Source: Cloeon dipterum
Lineage: Eukaryota > Arthropoda > Insecta > Ephemeroptera > Baetidae
Length of the DNA stretch: 64,000 nucleotides
Assembly (NCBI RefSeq): GCF_949628265.1
Contig: NC_088788.1
Span: 11,656,001-11,720,000, forward strand
Direction: 5' to 3'
Positions within the stretch are counted from its first letter, which is position 1. The number at the start of each line of letters is the position of its first letter. A model generated the notes under the pieces. It saw only the letters and a program-made list of their open reading frames with translations. It made no database searches and was not told where the DNA came from. A program made the translations under genes and the position numbers. Of this stretch, positions 39,219 to 51,574 are shown one piece after another.

Positions 39219-42200
39219 TCACAAGTGGGTGTCCCCATTTACACTTTTTATGTTGTCTTGATTGACTTGTGACACGTCCCCAAAACCGTCTGTCCGCTCC
39301 ATACTCTCGCTGTCTTGCTTCGATTTCTTGGGTATTCTCCGTTTCCATCCAGGTGCCCTTGAAATTAAAAATGTATAAAGCTCATTCTCATTTCAAGTCC
39401 TAAAAGTACTCACTTGTGGCCAGCGAAGTGCCGTGTAACCTCCAAAAGCGTTCGGCCCTCGGTTTCCGGCATGAAAATGTAGAAGAGGACCGTCGCGGTC
39501 AAAGACACGCCGACGTAAATGTAAAAGGTGCCAGCCAGGGTGACCGCACTGACTAGGGAGAAGTGCGTCTTGTTGGCCAAAAACCCGAAAATATAGCCAA
39601 CAGAACTGGCGGCGCCGCTGGCCATTCCTCGCACGTCGGCCGGGAAAACCTCGCCTGAAAATAACTGAATGAAAAACGCTTTCCTTACGGCCATGGGTGG
39701 ATTTGCAAACCTATGAGGATCCACGGCAGCAATCTGATGCCCATGTGCGTCAGGAAAGCAGAGGACAGCAGGAATGTCAGCGGCACCCACGATGCGGTGA
39801 CAGTGGGGTCGTGCCTTCGTACGATGTCATAGGTTGCCGTTACCCCAAAGCATATCGCGGCCCCAACCGTTGAAATCAAAGTCAAAGGTCGTTTTCCTAA
39901 ATAAAGAAGTATTTTTTTTTGTTAATTCACGTCAATCAAAACTTACATAAAATAGTTGAAATTTGTTTGAGAATTTCCCAATCGTTTTAGTTTTTTTAAC
40001 TTATCAAATATTTCAGGTTTTTTTATTAAATTAAAATTGGATGATGGCTAAAAACAGTTTAGTTTTTAGTTAGTGCGTGTTTGGCTAATAATAATCATTG
40101 TTAGAGAAAAATAATATTATGATTAGGATTTATCAGTCCTTAAAACATTATTCAGATTAAACGACATCAATATTCTTCGATTAAGATTTTTTTTCGCTAA
40201 AATCATTTATGTTTCGACACTCAGAAAGGTTAAAAAATGAAAAATATTTCCATTCTAAGTCCAGAACATTTTGCATACTGTGCAATTTGATTTGAAGAAA
40301 AAGGTTGTAAAAGCTATTTAAGAAATATTTCGCGCATTTTTGTGCTGAATCCTACTCTTGGTTTAATTTTTGAAGCCCAAACACTATATTTTGTTTAAAA
40401 ATTAAAAAAAAAATTTAATTGTAAATTATTGATTTTCAAGTAGAAACATTGTCAACTCTACTTAAAACCCTCACGTCAATTAAAACAAAATCATATTTTA
40501 TCGATTACAAACTAACCTGAAAATGATTTGATTTAATTCTCCCTGTCATAGAAAAAAGTTGATTACCTGACCAGTGCACTGCAATGACGCAGAGCAAAGT
40601 GCCGGTTAGTTGGACCAGACCCAAGAGCATGGTGGCCAAGAAGGGGTCGATTGGCGCGCCGAGCTGCTCGAAAATGCTGACCGAGTAGGTTTGAAGGGTG
40701 GTCATGCCGGAAAAGTGTCCAAAGAAGAACGCAGCCGACACGAGGATGAACGGCTTGATGAAAGTGGCTCTCGTGTAGGGTTTGAGGTTGTTTTTGAAAA
40801 CTTCCATTTTGGTCATCTGCCCGTTGCTGAGGGAACCCATGATCTTTGGCGTTTTGACCGTCTCCAGGAGATAATCAAATTCCTCCTGAACGTCAGCTGG
40901 CGTAACCTACTCGACATTACAGCTAGATTATTAATTTGTAATTATGCTCGGTAATGTCCAAATTGGCTTTGGTCAATAACAAAAGCGGGGAAGACTAAAA
41001 AATCTTTCTTAATTGCTGTGGTGTTATCTTAAGTGATACTAAATACTTGATCTAGTTCAAAGGTCTACAAACAACAAGCATGGGAATGAGATAAAATTCA
41101 GACAGCACTTATTAGCAATCGAAATTCATACCCATCCTCTCAGCCAGGCGAGTGATTTGTGCGCCTCGGCATCTCGACCCTTAGTCGCCAGCCAGTAGGG
41201 AGAGTCAGGCACGAGGAAAAGGCAGCAGAACGCAATTACTGGCGCGATGATGTTGTAAGCGGCGATGTCCCGCCACGGCAGCACAGTGGCCAAAACGAAC
41301 TGCAAACATTCAAAACTTAAAATTACTAACGAGTTTTTTCCCCTGCAAAAAATCGTAAAATATCAAGCAATTCGAGTCAAGTTTTATAATAATTCTTTTT
41401 TGACCTGAGAAAGTTAAAATTAAAATTGCTGCTTCCAGATCCAAGATATTCTATTGGTAGCAAAAAGAATGTCGTTTCAATTTGAAGGTTGCTCACAATC
41501 GCAGATCCAAACATTATTGTTGTTATTGGTGCTGCGCGGCTTAGACAATTTTTTATCAGTTCTCTGACACATCCAAAGTTAGAGGGTGTACAATTAAGTC
41601 ATTTTGTTTTGTATATAAACTCAAAATGTGAGTCGCAATAACAGATCAGCGTCAGAATTTTCTATTTAATAAAATTTGCCTGAAATTGTGTTAATTTTTT
41701 ATTTGTGCTTGAAATTATTGGTGGCTGTGAGATAATCATGAAATGGAGAAATTTTCACTGTTCTTGGAATTTAAAAAACTTATATGAGAAAAATTGAAAC
41801 TAAAATTTCTATATCTGCTATATAGATCAACTTTTAAAGCAGAACAATGACTTGTCGAACAATTAAATTTTAATTCAAATTTTAAATTATATGCTTGAGT
41901 ACATTTAATTCGTTTACCCTGAAAATGATTACTTTGCGCATTTCCTCGTTTCCGACGAAATTTGGTTTAAATTTTAATTGGTTTTCACTGTCAAAACAAG
42001 TTTCAATGGCTTTTGCAATAATTTCAACCCACGGGAGCTATGAATTAGCGTTTCTATTACCAAAGAGTGCATTTTTGCGTTATTTCTCGTACAAAGTACT
42101 CAAATTGAAATCTTCTGATGAAAAACCAAGCAGTTTTAGGTTCATAAATATGCAGTGTGAGAATCCGAGCGATGTTCGGGGGTCACGTGCTAGCTGGTGT

Positions 42201-45048
42201 TATTCGGATTTGGGAGCATTATTTTCGGCAACCAATTCGCTATAATTGCTGGTTTGCATCGTGCCAGCATGCGTTGTTTTGCTATCAGAGAGACGCCCAT
42301 CTCGAAAGAGGTGAACAAATAATAAAAAATGCAATTAAAAAACTCGTCTTTCTGTCCCTCTGACCAACAAGATATATGAATTTATATTGAAAGTATTGGA
42401 TTCACTGAACGACTAAGGTAATTTATTCAATATTTTTCTTTGATCGACTAGAGCATTTTCATTTCAAATTATGTACATAGTTTTCTAACGCGTGTAAAAC
42501 AAGAAATCGCGCCGCATGTTGATACATACTGCGCATATTGTATGTTAAAAAGCAGTAGCCGAGCGAGCGTGTCGGATTAAGAATAATAATTGCAATGCAT
42601 TTGTCTGACAGACACCGAAGACAAGAGGTTCTCCTTTCACGCTCGCGATGCAAAACAGCTTTTGTGTTCTTTGCCGTCAGTTAGAATTACCTGGATGAAG
42701 GTGCCCGCGATGATGCTCATGCTCGACGTGGAGGCCAGCATGCCACGCATCTCGGGAGTGGTGATTTCGGCGACGTAGGTCAGGACGGGCGCTTCGAGAA
42801 GGCCGCCCGTGAAGCCGGTCAGCGCCAGCGAGAAGTACAGCAGCGGGATGCTCTGCGTGTAGCGCAGCATGATCCACGCGACGAGGATGGGCAGGTTTAC
42901 AAGCATCATGGCCTTCTTGCGGCCCATGAAGTTGGTCAGCGCCCCCGACAGCAGTCCACCGATTGGCACGCATATCAGATTGATGCTGCCTGTAAACAGT
43001 CGAAAAAAAGCTTTTGGAATTTTGCTCTCAAATTAGGATAGGATTTTGATGCTAAAGTTTAAAATTGCTGACGAAAATACTTTTTAATTGACATAATAAT
43101 CAAACTTTTTCGTTATCCAGTCGGTTAAAAAATAGATATGGCTCTTTTGTAAAAAAATTTATATATTTTAATTAGAAAAAATAAATTTAGACATATTTTT
43201 CATAATCCAGGAAACTTTCAATGCTATTTAAGCAAGTTAAGACGACTGATAAAGAGCTCTCAGCTGCGTAAGTTTTAGCGGCGGTTGCGGCTGTACCAGC
43301 ATCAGACGAATTTTGGCCCGGTGGCGGTGGCTGAGCATCTTTGCCAGTGGCTGATAAAAATTTTAAAAGACGTGAATAACGACGAGTGAGGGCAAAACAG
43401 CCCAAGGGGCCGGAAGCCAAACTTATTCTCTCGCACTTTTCGATTTTTTTTTTAAAGTGGCTGGCACAGCTTGGCTAAATTCACGGAGGCTGGTGGCTGA
43501 CCACGTAACCAAAAATTTGCCAGCGGGCGCGACGCATCGCGGCTGGCTGAGTCCTTATGATTTTACATTTATGAAATCTCTAGAAGATATAAAATTAAGC
43601 TCAATTTTGAAAATGCGTGCCTGCGTGCTTCAAAGTTTGGTGGGAGGCACAGAAAGAGAATTATTTGATCGTCAAAAATCCCCAACCTGTAAAATAATAT
43701 AAAGAACCGTTGGTGAAAACTTTCCTTTAACTTTGAAGGCTGCAGAGTAACCAAATTATGTACATAAATTTTGATTTCAAGATATCGAGATTACACAAGA
43801 GTCGGACATCTGTGGAGACATTTTTAGAGATTTGTCAGTCTAGAAATTTTGAACGCAGTTCTCTCTCTTAAGAGGAGTGACAGGGTCACTTTAAAAGAAT
43901 CAGGAAATGAAAATCTGATGAAAACCATGACAGGCTTGTCTTGAGAACATGCGTTATGCTATAGTCAATAAGCTTTGATCCAATTTTTTTGACCAAATAG
44001 TAGATTTAGGTCGAAACCTCTGAATCAATTCTTGACGAGTGTTTAAAAATCTGGTTAGCCATGGATTTATTATTATTTGCATCTATACCCCTCCAAAATA
44101 CAAAATCTTTGAAAGCTCCAATCTTTGAACTCGTTGGCCAACAGCTGATTTGCACTTAGTGGATTATGGTTTAAAAAATAATGGAATTTGCACTAAAAAT
44201 ATCATAGCAGCCGTGCAGAGCTCAGCGCCTGGAACGTATGCAGCGCGAGAAAATGCATCAACACCGGTGCAGTGCAAGTTACATACTATTTTAGCACGTT
44301 TATTTTCGCTAACAAAAACAAAAACATAATTTTGACTTGTAATATTGAAGCTCAAATAGTTAAGAAGTTGGAGAGCAGCTTCAGATGCTTCAGATTGAAG
44401 CCAAATCAAAGCTAGAAAATTTCAGACCGCAACAAGCACAGGTATTTTATTAAATGTATATAGTTTTCCATGCTTCTGGGCACAACCTTCTCATGGATAT
44501 GATATCCCACAGTACTGCTACTGGATTTTAATACACACTATACATGTTTTATAAGGTGTTGCTCCCGTGGCGAGCATTATAATGCGTTGAAATACTTACA
44601 ATGCTTCGAAAGGAGAGCGGTTTTGAAAAAAATACTTTACAAATGTGTCAAACATAAGGCAATTAAACGCGTCAATTAATAATCCTGATTGCGATTAACA
44701 AGCGTAAAAACTCTGTCCTATATTAATCGTAAACTACAACCGGAATGTGTAAGCAGCACAAGCAGCTGTTCAGGTAGCTGAGGTTAGAAGACGCCAAATT
44801 TTTTATATCGTGTGCTATAGTCATGTGCTAAAAGACACGTGATTTGCCGGCCCGCCGGATTTTTTGCCCATGCATTCGCCGGTCATGAGACCTCAGGGTC
44901 CTTAAAAACAAGATTTTTTTTATATTCCCACACTAACAGCGGTTGATCTTGAAACAAAAAACTCAGTACGTAAGTTTTTTTAAAGGAGTGGTTTGATTTC
45001 CCCAGACAAAAAATGTCAGTCACATGAGTCGTGAAGGTGGTGAAGGCC

Positions 45049-45125
<77 letters not shown>

Positions 45126-48100
45126 TAAGGACATTACTCACTGAACCACGAGATCTGTTCAGGTGTAAGCTGTAAATTGGGCTCCTCGCCGTTCTGTAGC
45201 GTCGGAATCACAATTGTCGGGAAGCCGATGGTCATTCCGTACGCCAGGAGCAACAGGTTCTTCGCCATCGTCGCTAAAACCTTGATTCATCGCGAGGGAA
45301 AAATGATTGCATACTTTATAGATATTATATAATGCTTATGTAACAATCTCAATGTGCATGCCACATCATGATAATATCTTGACACAAGTGAATGTTCACA
45401 TACAGTTGTTTATTTGTATTAAACAACATATTATAACTATGTGGCCGCATAATCATTATTTTATGCGGATGGAGAAGAGAAAGGAGTAAACGAATTTTTT
45501 CATTGTTGATTTTTCTCAAAACAGAAAATTAAATATTTTTTAATAAGTTCGTCTCATACTCAGAAATAATAACCAGCTTTGCCGTTCATAAATTTTTATG
45601 ACGGCCTATTTATTATATTGCATTCCACATAATTACTTGAAAGAGGCAGTTAATGCCATTGGACGGAAAATTATATGAGTGTCCCTATGAAAAGAGCAAA
45701 CTGGCTAGAACAAAAATATTCTCCTACCTGTGGAGCCGCCCTCCTGAGCTTGGAGACGGGTGGTTGGGGTAGGTCAGCCGGTTTGTCAGCCACCATGGAG
45801 CGAAGCTCCTCCTCGGAGAATTCTGGTTTCTTGGGCATGACCGGCTCGTTTGCGATCTCCACCGCCAATGCTGGGTTGTCTGTGCCCCCATGGTCCTCGG
45901 AGGCTGCTTCGTCCACCACCCTGGCGAGAAGAGAGCAGTGTTGTCGTCATATCATGTGATACCCGCGCTCACTCGAGCTCGCTCACACATCCTTTTCACT
46001 CATACGCGTATATATGCTTTTAAGATAAATTTCATCCAACGGTCTAGTTGTAGAGCGATCGAGTATTGAAACTGCGTCAAAACCTCAATATTGCGAGAGG
46101 CAATCCGACTTTTTAAATGGAGCGCAAGATTGTAAATGCCTGTTTCTTCTGGTTTGATGCTTAGTGAAACGGATGAAATATTCTAAGACTATGCCGTCAA
46201 ATTGTCATTGGCTTAGCGGCGATTAATGTTGTTGGAAAATGTGCCAGACGCTGGAGTGCCGCCGCACAAGGCTGCGGTTTTGCTCAAACGGTGTTGTGCC
46301 CACAATGCACCCTGATAATGGTGAAACAATGAATGTGTGCTACTGTTCACTTAAAATTTTAGTTTTTCCCAATTTAAGACTGCATTTGGTTTTTGGTTAC
46401 GTAATGGCATAATGCCGAGATTCCGCGTTGCTTGAATCTTACAACCAGTTTTTGAGTGAGCCCGGCCATAAAGCGTCCATTGCAGAACCAGTTTCGCATT
46501 GCAAGGTACAACTGTGTTTTGCTAGCAATTATGTGATCTAGTTTGTAGCAAGTAAGAAATTATAAAAAATGCGTTGCATTTTCTAATAGAAAATGGATTG
46601 AGCTATAAATTATTGGAATAAATCAACTGACAGAATAGTTATCAACAGTGTTAAAATTGCAATCAATAAAATTGATGTATCATTATAGCATCAGTGATTT
46701 ATTTTGTTGAGTCTCTGCACTGCATGCGAGACTCGATTTTCTCACAAACATGTCTAATTGTAAGCATGATGCTCTGTCTCAATCCGCATAGTAAATTATA
46801 AATCCAACTGAAAAAATAACTAATTACTGTGTAATGCAGATATAGATTTTTACCATTAGCCACACAGGGGAAAAATCATTAAAGACAGCTTCTACGACAT
46901 TTATTCACACATGAATTCTCGTAGATACACAATTTTGATTTTAAATCTTTCCCAGTGGATGATAGCATACACAATAACCATATGGTGTTATGTAACACCT
47001 AAAACAAATATTTAGTTGATACCTTCTTAAATTTTAGTAATGTAAGAGAGCAGGTTTCTTAAGGAAATCTTACATTATAACTTTTCGAAAAATGTGACAA
47101 AACTCACTCGGAACCATTAACTTTGCTAACTTTTTTGGAATTTAAATTTTGATTTCCATTTAAAAATTGGAATTCAACTGTGTTAGTGAGTTGCAGAACT
47201 CCAAAAGAGACAATTTTAAAGGCATATTGGAAGCAGAGTCATTAAAGATTAACTCTTCCTTATCATATTAATACTGGGAGATTATGTGATTTTCATTTTT
47301 TGATTTACTAAATGGTTGGTCTACACGATTTTTTATTACTATAAACAAGTTAAATTACAATGAAAATTAAATGTATTTTTAGCCATTGACTCGAGAGTTA
47401 ACTGTATATACTTGACGATTATTATTCGTGGCTAATTTTGACTCGCCTCGTCGAGACGTATCTAACGGTGTACGTGAGCTTATTTTGACGGGGATTCTCT
47501 CCTCGTTTCGAATTCTCTTATGAGTTCAACATAGGACAGTTTTCTCACCATTTAAGCCACATAAACTTAACACAAGGCGCTATTTTTCCTGAAAGAAAAC
47601 ATTTTCTCAAGAAGTGCAAGAGTAATCGTGAATATTTGATTTTTAATTTTAGGTAATTAATCCAAATTTTCACGAAAGGAAAAGATCTTGCATGTCAGAA
47701 TTTATTGTATCGAATTGTTGAAATAAATTCGGAAGCCGCTATTCTAAAAGAGAACACGAATGCATTAATTCTGATTCTAAAATACACCCAATCTAAATCC
47801 TGGTGTCCTTCTTAATTGCTTTATACGACCTTCAAAACAAATGCATCATGTGACTTCGTCCCAGATTTATTTATAAACTGAACTGAGCAAGAAACTCCCG
47901 TTGATTAAAGCACGCAGAGAAGCGAATTCACCGCCTCTTTATCTCTGCATCCTCTTACGCCTTATGTTGATTTGCATTGAAGGTCGGTATGTTAATTCCT
48001 CTCGACGAAAGGGAACAACTGCAACTTTGGCACCTGGTTGGAAAGTGTGGATAAATGATTATTGCAGCGCTCGTCGGCCGGACGGAGTGGGGCAGTTTAG

Positions 48101-51064
48101 CAACACCTTTACAGGTTGCAGTGCATCACGCTCAATTTCCCCTGGCTGCAATTGCTGAAATAACTAGCAAGCCTCAGATACGCGCAGACAAAGCAAAATA
48201 AAATGTCTTTGGCGTCGTCAGATTCGAGCATGCGATGCATTTGACGATAGACTCACGCATATGATTGTGTTGGCGTGGAAAGTGTCCCTGCCAGCGTAAG
48301 TTCACCACAAACAATAAGCTTACAAAGGTGAGCTTGTGCGCTTTGCAAAATAAATAATGGCTTAAAACGAGCTGAAATCCCTTTGACCTAGTTTTGTAAT
48401 AAGTAAAAAGGTACCAAAATTAATCTGCCGGACTTTTTTCTGTTGCAAAATATTCTCGAGATTAAAACTGCTAAATTTTATTCAATTTTTGGAAGTTGAG
48501 TTTATGACACACTTGAGAGGAATACAAAAGCATTTATGATTCGCTTCTTATTGGTTTACACCTTTCCAGCATGTGCGATGAATTAGTTTAATGGGACGAA
48601 TGAAAGACCTCGATCCGTACGGTGTTCATTTTCTGTTCATGGACTGGTCTTCTTTCAATGAAGTTCAAATGCCTTATGTTCTTCGTTCGCATTTACTTAT
48701 TGCGTGATCATTTTTGTGAATTGATTCCAATCGGAGGTCACTCTTACTTATCTCAGGGGAGAAAATAAATTTTTATTTTGTCACCATCGATAGAAATTTA
48801 TTTACGATTTTTATAAGGAACAGACTGTAAACATTTTGGTATAATTTCTTTCTGCTACAAAAAAATTAGTCAAATAAATTACTGAAAAACTAAAATTATA
48901 GCCTTTAGAAATAAAATATTGTATATTTTAAAAATCTATCAAAGCGCTGTGAGGTATCACTGATTCTTTTGAAAGCTTTTTTCGTTTTCATCCTTGACTT
49001 AGTTTTGTATTACAGGAAACGAGCTACGTTTGAGAAAATGACAACATACTGTCTGCTCTACAATTCCTCCGTCCGTTTAAGTTATTCAAATCTCATGAAC
49101 GCGAGAGCCGTATAATGATCATGCAGCTAGCAATTAATGCTCAAACAATGAAACACTCTTTGTATGAGAACCGCAATCCAATCACAAAGCAAGGCGGCAC
49201 CAAGAGTGTAAACATTTGCATGCCAACGTATCGTCGTACATATTGTTTGGCATCATGAGTGTGCGAGTTTCAATGGCCTTAAAGATACTATTTGTGTTCA
49301 CTGTTAAGACATTGTTATCATTCATTATTCCTATCGAGATAATCCTGGTTTTTATCAAAATTACACAGGGTGAAGGTCAAAATGGATAATTTAAGAGTCT
49401 CATTCATTTTTTGTTTTAATCTACAAAACAACAACCTCTCTACGCTGCAATGAAATTCTGAATTAGCAAAGATATTGACAGATGTCAGATGTCAACAATG
49501 ATTTATGGAAAGGTTTACTCCTATGGAAATAAAAGCTTAAATAATGATTAGTTAGATTCTTTGGCACTGGACATCTCGTCCCATGATCAATTCGAAACCA
49601 TATCGCCTATAATCTAATCGTACCCAACGAACACTGAATTCCACTTGTTGCGACAGTTTAGAAAGTCCCGTGTTCGGTTGACGAATTCAAAACACGTTCC
49701 ACCATACATACTTCTTGCAATGCAATTTATACGTTCTTCGGAAGTGAAAATAATAAAATTTTAAAACTCATATAGTATCCTCCAATTTTTAAGTTAGTCA
49801 CTATGCCGTCATCCAGCGTTCAAGTACACAAAGCGATTTCAATGAGGGAGAATAAGGAACGCAATCTCCGCGCGCCGCTCTTCACAACAATCACGAGCTT
49901 TAATGCTAATGAGGCCATCCAATAAGAAAATCGCCAATGCCTTTTCTCGTTCCGTTATTTATGTAACTCAACACAACTCAACACAGGCAAGATCGCTCTC
50001 CTCGAGTTACATTATCTCGCATCAATGCTTCTTTCAATTGTATAATTCACAATGAGAAAAAGACTATCGAGTGTTCCATTCACTTTTAATTAAAATAATA
50101 AATAATTTTTTCCTTGAAATTAGTTGAAAAATAGAAATCAATTATATTGGAACAAATTATTCTGTCAGTTAATACGTTGTTAATTTTCAATTAAATATTG
50201 AACAACCGATAAATCCTTATTTTCACTGCACAAAAACCCTTCCTTAATGGTTGAGTAAAAATTAAATTTTTACCAAGGTGTAGAACTGTATTTTTTTTAA
50301 AGTGCCCGCAAAATGTTTGTGTGCTTGCAAAAGTAGGCACTTCGGGAAATCCTAATTTTTAGCTACGAGGAGTTTTTCCGTAATAAATAAGACACACACA
50401 ATAAATTGGATAAATCTCATTGAGGCGGGGAGTTAAAAAGAGATCTCCCCTCGTCACATCTATCAAACGGTGAGCGAAGTGTGTTGTAAATTTTCAAACT
50501 GGTGAAATTAATCACGATTTTCTATAATTAGACAGTACTCGCCGCTCGATTAGCATGCAAAATTGTTTGCCGTTTTTCAGGAACTTTTTCGAAAATCTGG
50601 AAATATTTAGCTCCATTCCTATGTTTAGAGAGTATTTAAGGTAAAGGATACAATTTTCAGCACATATTCACTTCTAAGATTATAGTGTTTTTTAGATTCG
50701 CAGCGCGACGTTTCGATCGGAATCAGATGAAGGTCGGCAAAAAGTTCAGTGCTCGATTTTTATTCACGCATATATGTAAATCTACACCAAAAGCAGTGTA
50801 TGAGTGTGCCGCATTTCTCAATTAGCAGCACCTGTTTGACTTGGGCAAAACCAGTCGGCGTCGGCAATGAGGTGTTGGACGGAATCCAAGGCAGCCTCTC
50901 AACGGGGCAGCGGAGAGGAAAAAATGAAATCGCATTTTCACACCAATCAAACGAACATCGATTCATTGAACCGCATTAATAAACTCGAATTGGAATAATA
51001 AATTTGATGGTCAAAACACGAATACTCACTCTCCGTGGACAATGTTCTCGCGGGAGGACTTCAT
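39219..51064 (-). CDS. SLC2-family sugar transporter, Tret1-like
   Basis: Nine coding exons join in phase into 579 codons: 51064-51030, 45920-45728, 45280-45142, 42989-42691, 41299-41132, 40906-40567, 39896-39711, 39654-39414, 39357-39219. The 35-base first exon (MKSSRENIVHGE) is placed from its exact donor GTGAGT and matching phase, and is the least certain piece. An acidic, Pro-rich cytosolic N-terminus of about 76 residues precedes the transporter core. Family signs are GRKK after the second membrane segment, GLLEAPVLTYVAEITTPEMRG, PDSPYWLATKGR (the PESPR-type motif), the extracellular-side FGHFSGMTTLQTYS, and PETEGRTLLEV near the end. The core fits a 12-helix facilitative transporter of the group that includes insect trehalose transporters; substrate cannot be told from sequence. 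Introns are large, the first about 5.1 kb. Confidence 0.9.
42165..42342 (+). repeat. Old copy of a dispersed A-tailed repeat
   Basis: This sits in a transporter intron. It shares with the copy at 63657 a CGAGCGATGTTCGGGGGTC-like 5' part, the core GCTGGTTTGCA...CCAGCATGCGT, and a 3' ATCTCGAAAGAG followed by an A-rich end (AATAATAAAAAA). Identity is patchy, as expected of an old insertion. The core also matches the GC-rich copies at 59489 and 62868. Confidence 0.55.
43187..43350 (-). other. Possible alternative last exon or nested small coding exon
   Basis: On the minus strand a pyrimidine-containing acceptor (TTTTTATCAG) opens a frame of about 54 codons that ends in TAA, with ATTAAA (43167-43172) 15 bases below the stop. 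The encoded tail is Pro/Ala/Ser-rich and ends SIESFLDYEKYV. It lies inside the transporter intron between exons 45142 and 42989. Its frame matches the phase of the upstream donor at 45142, so splicing to it would give a truncated protein with one membrane segment. I recognise no homologue, and a chance match is quite possible. Confidence 0.25.
45051..45122. repeat. (GA)36 microsatellite in transporter intron
   Basis: Thirty-six perfect GA units lie on the plus strand, (CU)n in the transporter pre-mRNA. The tract starts about 19 bases downstream of the splice donor of exon 45280-45142. It is the longest simple repeat in the window and has no interruptions, so it is probably young or unstable. 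Confidence 0.97.
45921..51029 (-). other. Large first coding intron of the sugar transporter
   Basis: This 5.1-kb intron separates the short first coding exon from exon 2. I found no nested gene with similarity or splice support. It is mostly AT-rich, with GC-richer islands near 46180-46330, 47890-48330 and 49830-50000. A short fragment of the dispersed repeat family lies at 48550-48603. Confidence 0.55.
48550..48603 (+). repeat. Short fragment of the dispersed repeat family
   Basis: TTGGTTTACACCTTTCCAGC and the following ATGTGCGATGAATTAGTTTAATGGGAC closely parallel the core of the copies at 63781 and 59599. Only about 55 bases are alignable by eye, so this is a fragment or a strongly diverged copy. 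Confidence 0.4.
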
Positions 51065-51574
51065 GCTTCTCCGATTTCGCTTGATTGTCGCAAATTGTTC
51101 CCTGTCAATGGAAATTCGAGTCGGGCCGCCGCGTGTTTGTGTTTCGAGGCTGGCGCCCGACTTGAGGACAGTAGCCGCAAGTCACCCAATCCGCGGTGCA
51201 GAATGTGCAGGGCAGAAGCTGATCGCGAGTGGACGAGCAAGCTAGGTGCATTCGCGGGGAGCTGCGGCCGCTGGATGCGAAGGCGCGCCGACGGAGCACA
51301 CGGCACTCACTCTCGCTTTCAATGCCACCACCGCCGGCTGCATTTTAATAATTTCACCGCCTGCGGTGTGTACTTTCGAGTGACGTCGCCGCCGATTGAT
51401 ATTGTAACACCGCGGTCGCACCAGTCGTGTCTTCCTTCCTACTCCCCGGCAGTGTCTTTCTCTTCGGGGCGTCAATGTGCGAGCAGGGAAGCCTTACGCC
51501 GCGCGCGCTCGCTCCCGGCTCATGTGATTTTCACGCATCGATTTTCCTCCTTCTCCTGAGGGTTTGGACTGAAT
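51065..51574 (-). promoter_or_regulatory. GC/CpG-rich promoter and 5' leader of the sugar transporter
   Basis: The half kilobase above the transporter start codon is strikingly GC- and CpG-rich against AT-rich flanks, as for a CpG-island promoter. A minus-strand acceptor-like TTTATTTTCAG ends at 51575, so some of it may be a 5' UTR exon with a further exon upstream. A long open frame on the plus strand across it is best explained by base composition. Confidence 0.45.

Noticed and set aside
44883-45134. Open frame made largely of Ser-Leu repeats
   Set aside because: It is simply the translation of the (GA/CT)36 microsatellite.
46000-51000. Nested genes within the long transporter intron
   Set aside because: Frames such as 47901-48158 are short, isolated and without family features or splice partners.
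51035-51559. 174-codon open frame on the plus strand above the transporter
   Set aside because: It lies in a GC/CpG-rich island where stop codons are rare, has no domain or homology I recognise, and overlaps the transporter leader on the other strand.
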